A DNA stretch of 64,000 bases from Catellatospora sp. TT07R-123 (GTDB lineage Bacteria; Actinomycetota; Actinomycetes; Mycobacteriales; Micromonosporaceae). Location: the NCBI RefSeq assembly GCF_018327705.1, contig NZ_BNEM01000001.1, forward strand, positions 2,914,001 to 2,978,000. The letters are read 5' to 3'. The notes beneath the pieces are model-generated. The model ran no database searches. It was not told where the DNA came from and saw only the letters and a program-made list of their open reading frames with translations. A program made the position numbers and the translations under genes. Positions 1 to 8,595 of the stretch are shown piece after piece; position 1 is the first letter of the stretch, and every line of letters begins with the position of its first letter.

Positions 1-444
1 CTCGGCGAAGGTGACCGTCGCGGCGGGCACCGCCACCGCCACCGCGAGGGTGACGCCGGCCAGGTACGGCCCGCGCAGCCGCGCGGCGGCCAGCCCGATC
101 ACGGCGCCCGCGGCCATGGTGACCAGCACCCCGGCCAGCAGCGACAGCGGCAGCACGCCGTTGCCGGTGACGTCGTGCTCGGCCAGCGCGTTCTGGCACA
201 GCGCGACGGTGTACGCCCCGACCGCCATCAGCGCCCCGTGCCCGAGCGACAGCTGCCCGCTCAGCCCGGTCAGCACGGTCAGCCCCGCCGTGGCGCACAG
301 GTACGCCGCGACCGTGGCCAGCTGGAAATTGCGGAACGGGTCGAGCTCCAGGGTCAGCAGGTACAGCGCGAACCCGGCGAGCGCGGTCAGCACCAGGTGC
401 CGCAGCAGCGTGGAAGCGCCCAGCAGGGCGCGCAGCCGGGTCAC
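1..444 (-). CDS. livM: Liv-type ABC importer permease LivM (partial, cut by window edge)
   Basis: Second membrane subunit of a branched-chain amino acid/amide-type (HAAT) ABC importer. Only the first 148 residues are inside the window and the frame is open to base 1. It begins with a GTG whose last bases form the TGA of the preceding permease gene (GTGA overlap), so the two are translationally coupled. Hydrophobic segments alternate with short loops, and the LTGLSGQLSLGH motif near residue 70 is typical of LivM. The substrate cannot be read from sequence. The neighbouring acyl-CoA dehydrogenases and shared operator suggest a carboxylate or side-chain acid rather than an amino acid (inference). 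No substrate-binding protein (LivK) gene is visible; it may lie beyond the left edge. Confidence 0.9.
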   Translation of the reverse strand, partial: MTRLRALLGASTLLRHLVLTALAGFALYLLTLELDPFRNFQLATVAAYLCATAGLTVLTGLSGQLSLGHGALMAVGAYTVALCQNALAEHDVTGNGVLPLSLLAGVLVTMAAGAVIGLAAARLRGPYLAGVTLAVAVAVPAATVTFAE

Positions 445-1319
445 GCCTGCCTCGCCGCGGTCGCCGCGAACAGGCCGCCGGGCCGGACCAGCAGCACCAC
501 CAGCAGCAGCGCCAGCACCGCCATCGGGGTGACGTCGCTGCCCAGGTAGCCGCTGACGTAGGACAGGATCAGCCCGACCGACAGCCCGCCGACGACCGCG
601 CCGGGCGGGCTGTCCAGCCCGCCGACGACCGCCGCCGTGAACGCCGAGACGAAGACCAGGTCCATCGCGTGCGGGTGCAGGCCGAGCTCGGTCGGCAGCA
701 CCAGCATCGCGGCCAGCGCGCCGACGGCCGAGGCCAGCGCCCAGCCCAGCGTCAGCATGCCGCCGACGTCCACCCCGAGCAGCCGCGACACCTCCGGCGC
801 GAACGCCGCGGCGCGCATGCGCAGGCCGATCGCGGTACGGGTGAACAGCAGCGCCAGCCCGAGCAGCACCAGCAGCACCGCGCCGAAGACGAACAGGTCG
901 TGCCGCGACAGCAGCGGAATGCCGCCGACCTCCAGCGCGGTGCGGCTGAACGGGGTCGCCACGGCGCGGAACTCGTTGCCGTAGACCATGCCCAGTCCGG
1001 CCTGCACCACCAGCACCAGCCCGAGCGCGACGATCACCTCGGCCAGCGGTGAGCGGTGGTCCACGAACCGCATCACGGCCCGCTCGACCAGCGCCCCGAG
1101 CAGCAGCCCGCCGGCCAGCGCGGCCAGCAGGCCCAGCCAGTACGACCCGGTCGCGGCGGTGACGCTGTACGCGGCGTACGCGGCGGCCACCGCCATCGCG
1201 CCCTGGGCGAAGTTGACGATGCGCGCGGCGCGCCAGATCAGCACCAGTGCCAGCGCGAACGCCGCCAGCACCGCACCCTTGGACAGGCCGTCGAAGGTCA
1301 GGAACACGAACCGGTCCAC
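441..1319 (-). CDS. livH: Liv-type ABC importer permease LivH
   Basis: First membrane permease of the HAAT importer, 292 residues, the usual LivH length. The N-terminus carries the LivH hallmark IVNFAQGAM around residues 34-42, followed by about eight hydrophobic segments. Gene order livG-livF-livH-livM on one strand with 4-bp overlaps (27 bp between livF and livH) indicates one operon. The complex should sit in the cytoplasmic membrane with LivG and LivF as ATPases. Assignment to the family is secure; substrate specificity is unknown. Confidence 0.93.
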   Translation of the reverse strand: MDRFVFLTFDGLSKGAVLAAFALALVLIWRAARIVNFAQGAMAVAAAYAAYSVTAATGSYWLGLLAALAGGLLLGALVERAVMRFVDHRSPLAEVIVALGLVLVVQAGLGMVYGNEFRAVATPFSRTALEVGGIPLLSRHDLFVFGAVLLVLLGLALLFTRTAIGLRMRAAAFAPEVSRLLGVDVGGMLTLGWALASAVGALAAMLVLPTELGLHPHAMDLVFVSAFTAAVVGGLDSPPGAVVGGLSVGLILSYVSGYLGSDVTPMAVLALLLVVLLVRPGGLFAATAARQA

Positions 1320-1346
1320 CAGGCACCTCCCCTCGGGGTCGGACGG

Positions 1347-2063
1347 TCAGAAACCCAGGTACGCATGGCGCAGCTCCTCGTCGTCGCGCAGCCGGTCGGC
1401 GCCGGTCGCGGCCACCACCCGGCCCAGCGCCAGGACCACGCCGGTGTCGGCGACCGACAGCGCGCTGCGCACGTTCTGCTCCACGAGCAGCACGGTCAGC
1501 CCGGTGCGGTCGCGCAGCTGCCGCAGCAGCGCCATGATCTGCGCGGTCACCCTGGGGGCCAGGCCGAGCGACGGCTCGTCGAGCAGCAGCAGCCGGGGCC
1601 GGGCCACCAGGGCGCGGCCCAGCGCCAGCATCTGCCGCTCGCCGCCGGACAGCTGGTGCCCGGCGCTGCGGCGGCGCTGGGCCAGGGGCTCGAACAGCTC
1701 GTACACCTCGGCCAGGGCCTTGTTCGCGTCGGCGCGGTCGCGGCGCCACAGGCCGCCCAGGCGCAGGTTCTCCTCGACGGTCAGCTCGGCGACCACGCCC
1801 CGGCCCTCGGGCACGTGCGCCATGCCCAGGCGCACCAGCTTCTCCACGGCGACGCCGGTCAGCGGCCGCCCGTCCAGCAGCACCCGCCCGGCCGACGGCC
1901 GCACCAGGCCCGACAGCGTACGCAGCAGCGTCGTCTTGCCCGCGCCGTTGGCGCCGAGCACCGCAGTGATCGTCCCGGCGGGCACGGTCAGGTCGACGGA
2001 GTGCAGCACCGGCGCGGCGCCGTACCCGGCGGTCAGGCCCTCGACCCGCAGCAGCTCGCTCAC
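1347..2063 (-). CDS. livF: Liv-type ABC importer ATPase LivF
   Basis: Cytoplasmic ATPase of the importer, 238 residues from a GTG start that overlaps the livG stop (GTGA). It shows Walker A GANGAGKT, signature LSGGERQ, Walker B LLLLDEPSLGL and the switch histidine region expected of LivF. A longer reading upstream of this GTG is only read-through inside livG. Paired with LivG, it drives transport through LivH/LivM. Confidence 0.93.
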   Translation of the reverse strand: MSELLRVEGLTAGYGAAPVLHSVDLTVPAGTITAVLGANGAGKTTLLRTLSGLVRPSAGRVLLDGRPLTGVAVEKLVRLGMAHVPEGRGVVAELTVEENLRLGGLWRRDRADANKALAEVYELFEPLAQRRRSAGHQLSGGERQMLALGRALVARPRLLLLDEPSLGLAPRVTAQIMALLRQLRDRTGLTVLLVEQNVRSALSVADTGVVLALGRVVAATGADRLRDDEELRHAYLGF

Positions 2064-2857
2064 GCCTGCGCCCCTTCCTCGACCGCCGCGCCGAGGTAGG
2101 CCTCGGCCACGGCGGGGTCGTCGCGGATCTCGGCCGGGGTGCCCTCGGCCAGCAGGCGGCCGAAGTCGAGCACCGCGATCCGGTCGCAGACCCGCATCAC
2201 CAGGTCCATGTGGTGCTCGACCAGCATCACCGCGCAGCCGCTCGCGGCCGGCAGGCCGGTGATCACCTCGGCCAGCTCCTCGATGTCGCCCGCCCCGAGG
2301 CCGCCCGCGGGCTCGTCCAGCAGCAGCAGGCGCGGGCGGGCGGCCAGGGCACGGGCCAGCGCGACGCGCTTGCCGACCGCGTACGGCAGCGTGCCCGGCA
2401 GGGCGTCCGCGTGCTCCGCGACGCCGAAGCGGTCCAGCAGCGACAGCGCCTCCTCGCACAGCCGCCGCTCGTCGCGGTCGCCGCGCGGCAGTCCGAACAG
2501 GCCGGAGAAGAACCCGGCGCGCGCGGTGTGCCCGGCGCCGGTCATCACGTTCTCCAGCACCGTCATGCCCTTGAACAGGCCGACGCCCTGGAGGGTGCGG
2601 GCGATGCCGAGGCGGGCCAGCCGGTGCGGGCGCGGGATCAGCGGTGTGCCGTCCAGGGCGATCGTGCCGCCGGTGGGCCGGACCAGGCCGCAGACCACGT
2701 TGAACAGGGTGGTCTTGCCGGCGCCGTTGGGGCCGATCACGCCGACCACCCGGCCGGGCGGCACGCGCAGGGACACGTCGTCCAGCGCGGTCAGGCCGCC
2801 GAACCGCACCGTGATGCCGCGCAGGGCCAGACCTGCTGATTCGTCGGGCGGTGTCAT
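2060..2857 (-). CDS. livG: Liv-type ABC importer ATPase LivG
   Basis: First gene of the importer operon, 265 residues. The chosen ATG (2857) has GAGGTG six bases upstream; a GTG two codons earlier is possible but overlaps that ribosome site. Walker A is GPNGAGKT and Walker B is LLLLDEPAGGL. The signature region reads LPYAVGKRVALARAL instead of LSGGQ, as is usual for LivG, which has a degenerate C-loop. The promoter upstream contains a 15-bp operator shared with the acyl-CoA dehydrogenase operon. Confidence 0.92.
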   Translation of the reverse strand: MTPPDESAGLALRGITVRFGGLTALDDVSLRVPPGRVVGVIGPNGAGKTTLFNVVCGLVRPTGGTIALDGTPLIPRPHRLARLGIARTLQGVGLFKGMTVLENVMTGAGHTARAGFFSGLFGLPRGDRDERRLCEEALSLLDRFGVAEHADALPGTLPYAVGKRVALARALAARPRLLLLDEPAGGLGAGDIEELAEVITGLPAASGCAVMLVEHHMDLVMRVCDRIAVLDFGRLLAEGTPAEIRDDPAVAEAYLGAAVEEGAQA

Positions 2858-2895
2858 CGTCACCTCAATGTGGACGCGGGCCGGAAGGGATCAAC

Positions 2896-2925
2896 TAATT
2901 ACACTTGGAGTGTATGTTTGTGCAA
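2896..2925 (-). promoter_or_regulatory. Promoter of the liv operon with inverted-repeat operator
   Basis: Reading the minus strand, a -35-like TTGCAC (2925-2920) and a -10-like TAATTA (2901-2896) are 18 bases apart. Between them lies a perfect 6-3-6 inverted repeat, TACACT-TGG-AGTGTA on the plus strand (2900-2914). A repressor bound here would block RNA polymerase. The same architecture and core (T.CACT-N3-AGTG.A) recurs at 5364-5380. Size and symmetry fit a TetR-type repressor (inference); no such regulator gene is in the window. Confidence 0.6.
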
Positions 2926-3026
2926 CGTCTCGTCAATAGCTTCGTTACAGTGCCGTCATCGCCGCTGCTCAGCTGGCAGCCGGACGGCTCGACCGGCGAT
3001 CTAACCGCATCAGCGGTGCATGAAGA

Positions 3027-4142
3027 TCAGCCCGGCGGCAGGTCGACCAGCTCCGCCAGCAGCGCCCGGTGCCGCCCCGCGCCGCCCAGCGCCAGCGCCG
3101 CGCTGCGGGCCCGCTTCAGGTAGAGGTGGGCCGGATGCTCCCAGGTGAACCCGATCCCGCCGTGCAGCTGCACGCACTCCTCGGCGGCCCGTACCGCCAG
3201 CGGCGAGCAGTGCGCCTGCGCCAGCGCGGCCGCCACCGACGCGTCGGGGTCCCCGGCCGCCGCGCACGCCGCGGCGTAGCGGGCCACGGCGCGGCCCTGG
3301 GCCAGCTCGACCCACAGGTCCGCCAGGCGGTGCTTGAGCGCCTGGTACGACCCGACCACCCGCCCGAACTGCCGCCGCTCGCGCAGGTGTGCGACGGTCG
3401 CGTCCAGACACCACTGCGCGACGCCCAGCTGCTCGGAGGCGAGCAGCGCCGCCCCGGTGAACAGCGCCGCCCACATGGCGGCCGCGGCGGTCGCGCCCAG
3501 CGCCAGCGGCCGGGCGGGCACCGCCGACAGGGTCAGGTCGCACAGCGGCCGGGTCTGGTCCAGCGACACCACGGCGGCCCGGCGCACCCCGGGCGCGGCG
3601 GCGTCCACCGCGTACAGGCCGGTCTGGAGGCCGGAGGCGGCGGGCACCAGCAGCACGTCCGCGCCGAGCGCGTCGGCGACGCTGGTGACCGTCCCGGCCA
3701 GCACGTCCCCGGTCGCGGCGACCGTCGTGACCAGGCTGCCGCCCGGCGCGGTGCTGAACGGCACCGCCAGCGCGACCACCGCGCCGCCCGCGATCGCGGT
3801 CAGCAGCCGCGCCGCCTCCGGCACCTGGGCGCAGACCGACAGGGCGGCGACCGCCGTCCCGGCCGTCCCGAGGTACGGCACCGGCGCGACCGCGCGGCCC
3901 AGCTCCTCCAGCACCACGGCCAGCTCGCGCGGGCCCGCGCCCGCGCCGCCCAGGTGCTCGGGCACCGCGAGCCCGGCCAGGCCCAGCTCGACGGCGAGCA
4001 GCCGCCACAGGCGCGGGTCGGCCGGACCGGGCTGCTCCAGGCCCGCCAGCACGGCCGACGGCGGGCAGTGGTCGGCCAGCACCGCGCGCACCGAGGCGCG
4101 CAGCTGCTCCTCCACCTCGCCGTAGCGCAGGTCCAGGCTCAT
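3027..4142 (-). CDS. Acyl-CoA dehydrogenase-like subunit, probably non-catalytic partner
   Basis: 371-residue acyl-CoA dehydrogenase-family protein. Its ATG overlaps the stop of the preceding dehydrogenase gene (ATGA), so the two are made in coupled fashion. The C-terminal helix has the family pattern ECVQLHGGIGFTWEHPAHLYLKR. After it, where catalytic members have an E-G-(G)-T-S-E/Q motif, this protein reads ARSAALALGGAGRHR, so the catalytic base glutamate is absent. Tandem actinobacterial acyl-CoA dehydrogenases often form alpha2beta2 enzymes in which one subunit supplies the glutamate and the other completes the FAD site. I infer this is the non-catalytic subunit. The substrate is unknown. 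Confidence 0.85.
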   Translation of the reverse strand: MSLDLRYGEVEEQLRASVRAVLADHCPPSAVLAGLEQPGPADPRLWRLLAVELGLAGLAVPEHLGGAGAGPRELAVVLEELGRAVAPVPYLGTAGTAVAALSVCAQVPEAARLLTAIAGGAVVALAVPFSTAPGGSLVTTVAATGDVLAGTVTSVADALGADVLLVPAASGLQTGLYAVDAAAPGVRRAAVVSLDQTRPLCDLTLSAVPARPLALGATAAAAMWAALFTGAALLASEQLGVAQWCLDATVAHLRERRQFGRVVGSYQALKHRLADLWVELAQGRAVARYAAACAAAGDPDASVAAALAQAHCSPLAVRAAEECVQLHGGIGFTWEHPAHLYLKRARSAALALGGAGRHRALLAELVDLPPG

Positions 4143-5341
4143 CGGGGCAGGTCCTTCCACGTGGCGTCCAGATCGGTGCGGGGCTCGGCGGGCAGGCCGA
4201 GCACCCGCTCGGCGACGATGTTGCGCAGGATCTCCGAGGTGCCGCCCTCGATCGAGTTGCCCCGGGCCCGCAGGTAGCGGTAGGTCGCGCCCCGGCCGGT
4301 GAAGTCGACGACCTCGGGGCGGCTGAACTCCCAGCTGTCGTGGCGCAGCCCGGCCTCGCCGAGCAGCTCCACCTCCAGGCTGCTCAGCTGCTGGGCCAGG
4401 CCGGCGAAGGCCAGCTTCACGGCCGAGCCCTCCGGGCCGGGCTCGCCCGCGGCCAGCTGCTGGCGCAGCCGTACGCCGGTGAGCCGGGCCGCCTCGGCCC
4501 GCACCCACAGCTTCAGCAGCTCGTCGTGCAGGGCCGGGGTGCGCAGCTCAGGGCGCTTGCGCCAGGTGTCGGCGAGCAGGCCGACCAGCCCGCCCTCGCG
4601 CGGCACGGGCGCGCCGCCGATGGCGACCCGCTCGTTCATCAGCGTCGTGCGCGCCACCGCCCAGCCCTGGCCGACCTCGCCCAGCCGCAGCTCGTCGCCC
4701 AGCCGCACGCCGGTCAGGAACACCTCGTTGAACTCGGCCTCGCCGGTGAGCTGCCGCAGCGGCCGCACCTCGACGCCGGGGGCGTGCATGTCGCAGACGA
4801 AGTAGGTCAGGCCCCGGTGCTTCGGGACGTCGGGGTCGGTCCGCGCGAGCAGGATCCCCCAGCGCGCCCGGTGCGCCATCGAGGTCCACACCTTCTGGCC
4901 GGTGACCAGCCAGCCGTCGCCGTCGCGCACCGCCCGGGTCGCCACCGCGGCCAGGTCCGACCCGGCCCCGGGCTCGCTGAACAGCTGGCACCAGAGCTGC
5001 TCGCCGGTCCACAGCGGACGCAGGAAGCGCTCACGCTGATCGGCGGTGCCGTGCCGCAGGATCGTCGGCGCGGCCATGCCGAGGCCGATGCCGATGCGCC
5101 GGGGCGTGTTGTCGGGCGCGCCCGCCGCCGCGAACAGCCCGTCGACCACCGGTTGCAGCTCGCGGGCGGCGGCCAGGCCGCCCAGCCCGACCGGGTGGTG
5201 GAGCCAGGCCAGGCCCGCGTCGAAGCGGGCGCGCAGGAACGCCAGACGGCCGTCGTCGTCGCCCGGGGCCGGGATCGGCTGCGCGGCGAGGAACCGCTCC
5301 ACCCGGCGGCGCGCCTCGCCGTCGGTGACCGTGTCGTCCAC
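4139..5341 (-). CDS. Acyl-CoA dehydrogenase, catalytic subunit
   Basis: About 400 residues from a GTG at 5341 preceded by an AAGGCGGGG-like ribosome site; an earlier TTG start would lie inside the operator and is not favoured. It contains the FAD/substrate-binding core (QLFSEPGAGSDLA, GQKVWTS) and, near the C-terminus, IEGGTSEILRN, whose glutamate is the catalytic base. It should oxidise an acyl-CoA to the enoyl-CoA, passing electrons to ETF. The overlapping partner gene lacks this glutamate, so a heteromeric enzyme is likely. A shared operator links it to the liv importer, suggesting import and beta-oxidation of one substrate. Confidence 0.9.
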   Translation of the reverse strand: MDDTVTDGEARRRVERFLAAQPIPAPGDDDGRLAFLRARFDAGLAWLHHPVGLGGLAAARELQPVVDGLFAAAGAPDNTPRRIGIGLGMAAPTILRHGTADQRERFLRPLWTGEQLWCQLFSEPGAGSDLAAVATRAVRDGDGWLVTGQKVWTSMAHRARWGILLARTDPDVPKHRGLTYFVCDMHAPGVEVRPLRQLTGEAEFNEVFLTGVRLGDELRLGEVGQGWAVARTTLMNERVAIGGAPVPREGGLVGLLADTWRKRPELRTPALHDELLKLWVRAEAARLTGVRLRQQLAAGEPGPEGSAVKLAFAGLAQQLSSLEVELLGEAGLRHDSWEFSRPEVVDFTGRGATYRYLRARGNSIEGGTSEILRNIVAERVLGLPAEPRTDLDATWKDLPR

Positions 5342-5363
5342 GCATACCCCGCCTTCGAAGAAT

Positions 5364-5380
5364 TTGCACTGCGAGTGCAA
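5364..5380. promoter_or_regulatory. Inverted-repeat operator upstream of the acyl-CoA dehydrogenase pair
   Basis: TTGCACT-GCG-AGTGCAA is a perfect 7-3-7 inverted repeat 22 bases upstream of the dehydrogenase GTG. On the minus strand TATATT overlaps its upstream edge and could serve as a -10. The core matches the operator at 2900-2914, so both units probably answer to one repressor (inference). Confidence 0.6.
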
Positions 5381-5543
5381 TATAGGGCAGGCGCCGCCGC
5401 CTGGGAAGCCCCGAGCCGCCCCGGCATACCGGCCTTCACCAGGCAGTACGGCAGACCGGTGATTTCGCCGATGTCGCGGCCCCGCTACCGGCCGACACTG
5501 CGCTGATCACCCTGCGTCCCGATCCGTCCTGAGAGGAGCCACC

Positions 5544-5759
5544 GTGGTCGACCGTCCCGGATCCGCCCGCCGGGGGCGCGCCTGGCAGTTGCTGCTACTG
5601 GTCCCGGTGCTCGCGCCGCTGCCGGTCGGGCTCTACAACCGCGCCGAACCCCGGTTGTGGGGCATGCCGTTCTTCTACTGGTACCAGCTCGCCGACGCGC
5701 TGCTGGCCATGCTCGTGATCACCGTGGTGTACCAGGCGGCCAAGGGGCGGCGCCGATGA
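5544..5759 (+). CDS. DUF3311 small membrane protein
   Basis: 71 residues with two hydrophobic segments (about 14-30 and 46-64), a GLYNRAEPRLWGMPFFYWYQ loop and a basic C-terminus: the pattern of DUF3311 proteins, which are routinely encoded just before sodium:solute symporters. A GAGAGGAGCC ribosome site precedes the GTG start. Its stop overlaps the symporter ATG (ATGA), so the products are coupled and probably form one transport system. The specific role of DUF3311 is not known. Confidence 0.9.
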   Translation: MVDRPGSARRGRAWQLLLLVPVLAPLPVGLYNRAEPRLWGMPFFYWYQLADALLAMLVITVVYQAAKGRRR

Positions 5760-7390
5760 CCGACCGGCAACTGGAGATCGGCGTCTTCGCCGCCCTGCTC
5801 GCGCTGATGCTGCTGCTCGGGTTCTACGCCGCGCGCTGGCGGCGCCCGCACACCCCGCACTCGCTGGAGGAGTGGGGCGTGGGCGGCCGCGCGTTCGGCA
5901 ACTGGGTCACCTGGTTCCTGCTCGGCGGCAGCATGTACACCGCGTACACCTACATCGCCGTGCCCGCCCTGATGTACGGCGCCGGCGCGGTCGGCTTCTT
6001 CGCGGTGCCCTTCGCGATCGTCACCGCCCCCATGGCGTACGTCATCAGCACCCGCACCTGGTCGGTGTCGCACGCGCACGGCTTCGTCACCTCGGCCGAG
6101 TTCGCCCGCGCCCGGTTCGGCTCGCGCAGCCTCGCTGCGCTGGTCGCCGCCACCGGCATCGTGGCCACGCTGCCCTACATCGCGGTGCAGCTCATCGCGT
6201 TGCAGGCGATGCTGAAGACGCTCGGCGTGACCGGCGAGTGGCCGCTGCTGCTGGCCGTCGGCGTCGCCTCGGCGTGCACCTTCCGGGCCGGGCTGCGCGC
6301 CCCGGCGCTGCTGTCCATCGCCAAGGACGCGCTGCTGCTGTGGCTGCTGCTGTCGGTGGCCCTGCTCATCGCCATGTCCGGCGGCTGGACGGCGACGTTC
6401 CGGGGCGCGGCGACGCGGCTGGACGGCGACCTGTCCCCCGCCACCGGGCTGCTGCTGCCCCAGGGCGGGGCGCCGGGCTACCTCACGCTGGTCCTCGGGT
6501 CGGCGCTGGCGATCTTCGCGTACCCGCACGCGCTCACCGGCATCCTGGCCGCCCGCGACCGGGCCACCGTGCAGCGCAACACCGCCGCCCTGCCCGTCTA
6601 CTGCCTGGCCCTGGGCCTGCTGGCGCTGCTCGGCTTCTTCGCCATCGGCCAGGGCGTGCGGCCGGTCGGCGGCGACCTCAACACCGTCGTGCCGCAGCTG
6701 TTCCACGAGGCGTTCCCGGCCTGGTGCGCCGGGATCGCGTACGCCGCCATCGCCGTCGCCGCGCTCATCCCGGCCGCGGTCATGTCCATCGCCGCGGCGA
6801 ACCTGTTCACCCGGGGCGTCTACCGGGAATACCTGCGTCCGCGTGCGAGCTCGGCCGAGGAGGCCCTGGTCAGCCGGTGGGTGTCACTGCTGGCCAAGGT
6901 CGGCGCGCTGGCCTTCATCGTGCTGCTCGACCCCCGGTTCTCGGTGGAGTTGCAGCTCGTCGGCGGGGTGATCGTGCTCCAGACGGTGCCGGCGGTGGTC
7001 CTCGGGCTGTGGACCGCCTGGTTCCACCGGTTCGCGCTGATCGGCGGGCTGCTGTCGGGGCTGGCGGCCGGGGTGCTGCTGCTGTGGCGGGTGCCGCAGC
7101 GGGGGGCGGACGGGGCGGTGGTCAGGGCGCACTTCGGCGGGTCGAACCTGCCGCTGTCGGAGCTGGGGCTCGGGTGGGGCGGGGCGGTGTATGTGGGGGT
7201 GCTCGCATTGGCGGTGAACCTGCTGGTGGTGGTGGGTGCGACGGTGGTGCTGCGGGGGCTGCGGGTGCCGGCGGGGGCGGATCTGACGCGGCCGGAGGAC
7301 TACCACGCCGATGCGGGCGACGGGGCGGCCGGGCGGGCGGAGGACCTGATCGACGGGCGCAGCGCCCGTACCCCCGCCCACGCCCGCTGA
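5756..7390 (+). CDS. Sodium:solute symporter family (SSF) transporter
   Basis: 544 residues with roughly 13 hydrophobic segments. The N-terminal pattern EEWGVGGRAFGNWVTWFLLGGSMYTAYTY matches SSF carriers of the monocarboxylate/acetate-type branch that pair with DUF3311. It should import an organic acid or similar solute with Na+; the substrate is not deducible. The chosen ATG overlaps the DUF3311 stop. The C-terminus is a short polar tail, and a palindromic repeat 30 bases after the stop probably terminates transcription. Confidence 0.88.
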   Translation: MTDRQLEIGVFAALLALMLLLGFYAARWRRPHTPHSLEEWGVGGRAFGNWVTWFLLGGSMYTAYTYIAVPALMYGAGAVGFFAVPFAIVTAPMAYVISTRTWSVSHAHGFVTSAEFARARFGSRSLAALVAATGIVATLPYIAVQLIALQAMLKTLGVTGEWPLLLAVGVASACTFRAGLRAPALLSIAKDALLLWLLLSVALLIAMSGGWTATFRGAATRLDGDLSPATGLLLPQGGAPGYLTLVLGSALAIFAYPHALTGILAARDRATVQRNTAALPVYCLALGLLALLGFFAIGQGVRPVGGDLNTVVPQLFHEAFPAWCAGIAYAAIAVAALIPAAVMSIAAANLFTRGVYREYLRPRASSAEEALVSRWVSLLAKVGALAFIVLLDPRFSVELQLVGGVIVLQTVPAVVLGLWTAWFHRFALIGGLLSGLAAGVLLLWRVPQRGADGAVVRAHFGGSNLPLSELGLGWGGAVYVGVLALAVNLLVVVGATVVLRGLRVPAGADLTRPEDYHADAGDGAAGRAEDLIDGRSARTPAHAR

Positions 7391-7420
7391 CCCCGACCGT
7401 CCCACCCGCCCCCGCTCCCA

Positions 7421-7507
7421 CCCCGTTTTTCATAAACGTTGGCCTATCTCATCGAGAACGATCTCCGTTTACTCGATGAGATAGGCCAACGTCTGTGGAA
7501 AACGGGG
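7421..7507. repeat. Dispersed palindromic repeat, family A copy 1 (bidirectional terminator-like)
   Basis: Perfect 21-bp inverted repeat (arms 7436-7456 and 7472-7492, starting ACGTTGGCCTATCTCATCGAG), enclosed by an outer 9-bp stem CCCCGTTTT/AAAACGGGG (7421-7429 and 7499-7507). It lies between two convergent genes. Copy 2 at 16501-16595 shares arms, outer stem and loop bases (AA.GATCT.CG). Confidence 0.85.
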
Positions 7508-7560
7508 CGTGCGGGGCTGGCCGCCCGAGAGTGGCGGGGCGGGTGGAACGGCCGAGGAGG

Positions 7561-8454
7561 TCAGCCCACCAGTGGGCAGGTGACGCGGAACTCCTCGATC
7601 GACGAGCCGCTCGGGGCCGGGCAGAGGAACTGGTCGTAGCGGGTGTCGTTGTCCACGAAGCGCTTGTACCAGGAGATCATGTACTTCGCGACGGTCGTGT
7701 TCGACACCTGCGGGAAGAAGTGGCTGGCGCCGCTGAGCTCCAGATACGCCTTCTCCGTCGAGCTCGGGATGCTGTTGTAGAACGGGATCGAGTGCGACGA
7801 CACCGGTGCGACCGTGTCGCTCTCCCCGCCGATGATCATCGTGGGCACGCTCAGCGTCGACCACGACTTGGTCAGGTTCCACGGCGCCAGGGGCACCGCG
7901 GCCTGGAGCGACGGCCGGGACCGGGCCGCCTCCAGGGTGCCGCCGCCGCCCATCGAGTGGCCGCCGACCGCCAGCCGCGACGAGTCCACCCGGGACCGGA
8001 CCGCGCTGGAGCCGACCAGGTAGTCCAGCGCGGCCAGCAGCTGGCGGCCGCGGCTGTCGGGCTGGTCGTACACGGAGTTGGTCTCGATGCCGATGACGAC
8101 GAAGCCCTGCGAGGCCAGGCGCGGGCCGAGCCAGCTGATGCTGGACCAGCTCGCGGTGTAGCCAGGACACAGCGCGATCGCGCCGAAGGTGCCCGCGCCG
8201 GTGGTGGTCGGGTAGTAGATCACGCCGCCGCCGAAGCCGGTGACCGACAGCCGGGAGACGCTGACCGAGGAGGTGGCGAACGGGCCCTGGGCGGCCTCGA
8301 TGCTGGCGTTGGTGGGGGCGGGGCCGCGCTCGTACGGGTTGTCGGCGGCCTGCGCCGGTGCCGCGGCGGCGACGCCCGCCACCAGCGCGAAGGTGAGCGC
8401 GAGCAGGGCCCGTACGCCGAGGGAGCGGCGCGTACCTGGTTGCGTTGACTGCAC
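7561..8454 (-). CDS. Secreted polyester hydrolase (PETase/cutinase family)
   Basis: 297-residue precursor. The GTG start follows GGAGG by seven bases; a signal peptide spans residues 1-36, with predicted cleavage after APAQA. The mature part begins [12 protein letters not shown], as in Thermobifida-type cutinases. The catalytic triad is visible: Ser167 in [10 protein letters not shown], Asp213 in GGESDTVAP and His245 in GASHFFP. FLCP (Cys278) and VTCP (Cys293) give the usual C-terminal disulfide. The family cleaves ester bonds of cutin, aliphatic polyesters and in some members polyethylene terephthalate. It carries His166 where the Ideonella enzyme has Trp, i.e. the actinobacterial cutinase-type subsite. 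The enzyme class is clear; activity on any given polymer is not. Confidence 0.93.
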   Translation of the reverse strand: MQSTQPGTRRSLGVRALLALTFALVAGVAAAAPAQAADNPYERGPAPTNASIEAAQGPFATSSVSVSRLSVTGFGGGVIYYPTTTGAGTFGAIALCPGYTASWSSISWLGPRLASQGFVVIGIETNSVYDQPDSRGRQLLAALDYLVGSSAVRSRVDSSRLAVGGHSMGGGGTLEAARSRPSLQAAVPLAPWNLTKSWSTLSVPTMIIGGESDTVAPVSSHSIPFYNSIPSSTEKAYLELSGASHFFPQVSNTTVAKYMISWYKRFVDNDTRYDQFLCPAPSGSSIEEFRVTCPLVG

Positions 8455-8595
8455 GGGGATGCCTCCATCCACGATGGAACCGCCGGGCGGCTCCGGTCCG
8501 CATTGACAGCCGCCAGTCTTTGCGGTCGGGCACTCCCGGCGCATCGGTACAATCGCCCGTATCGGATGGGTACGCGCCCCGCACGCGGGGGTCGA

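Noticed and set aside
2905..3123. Short plus-strand frame between the importer and dehydrogenase operons
   Set aside because: It begins inside the operator, has no ribosome site and no recognisable product.
7421..7507. CRISPR or insertion-sequence terminal repeats
   Set aside because: The elements are single hairpins without spacers, transposase genes or target-site duplications that I can see.
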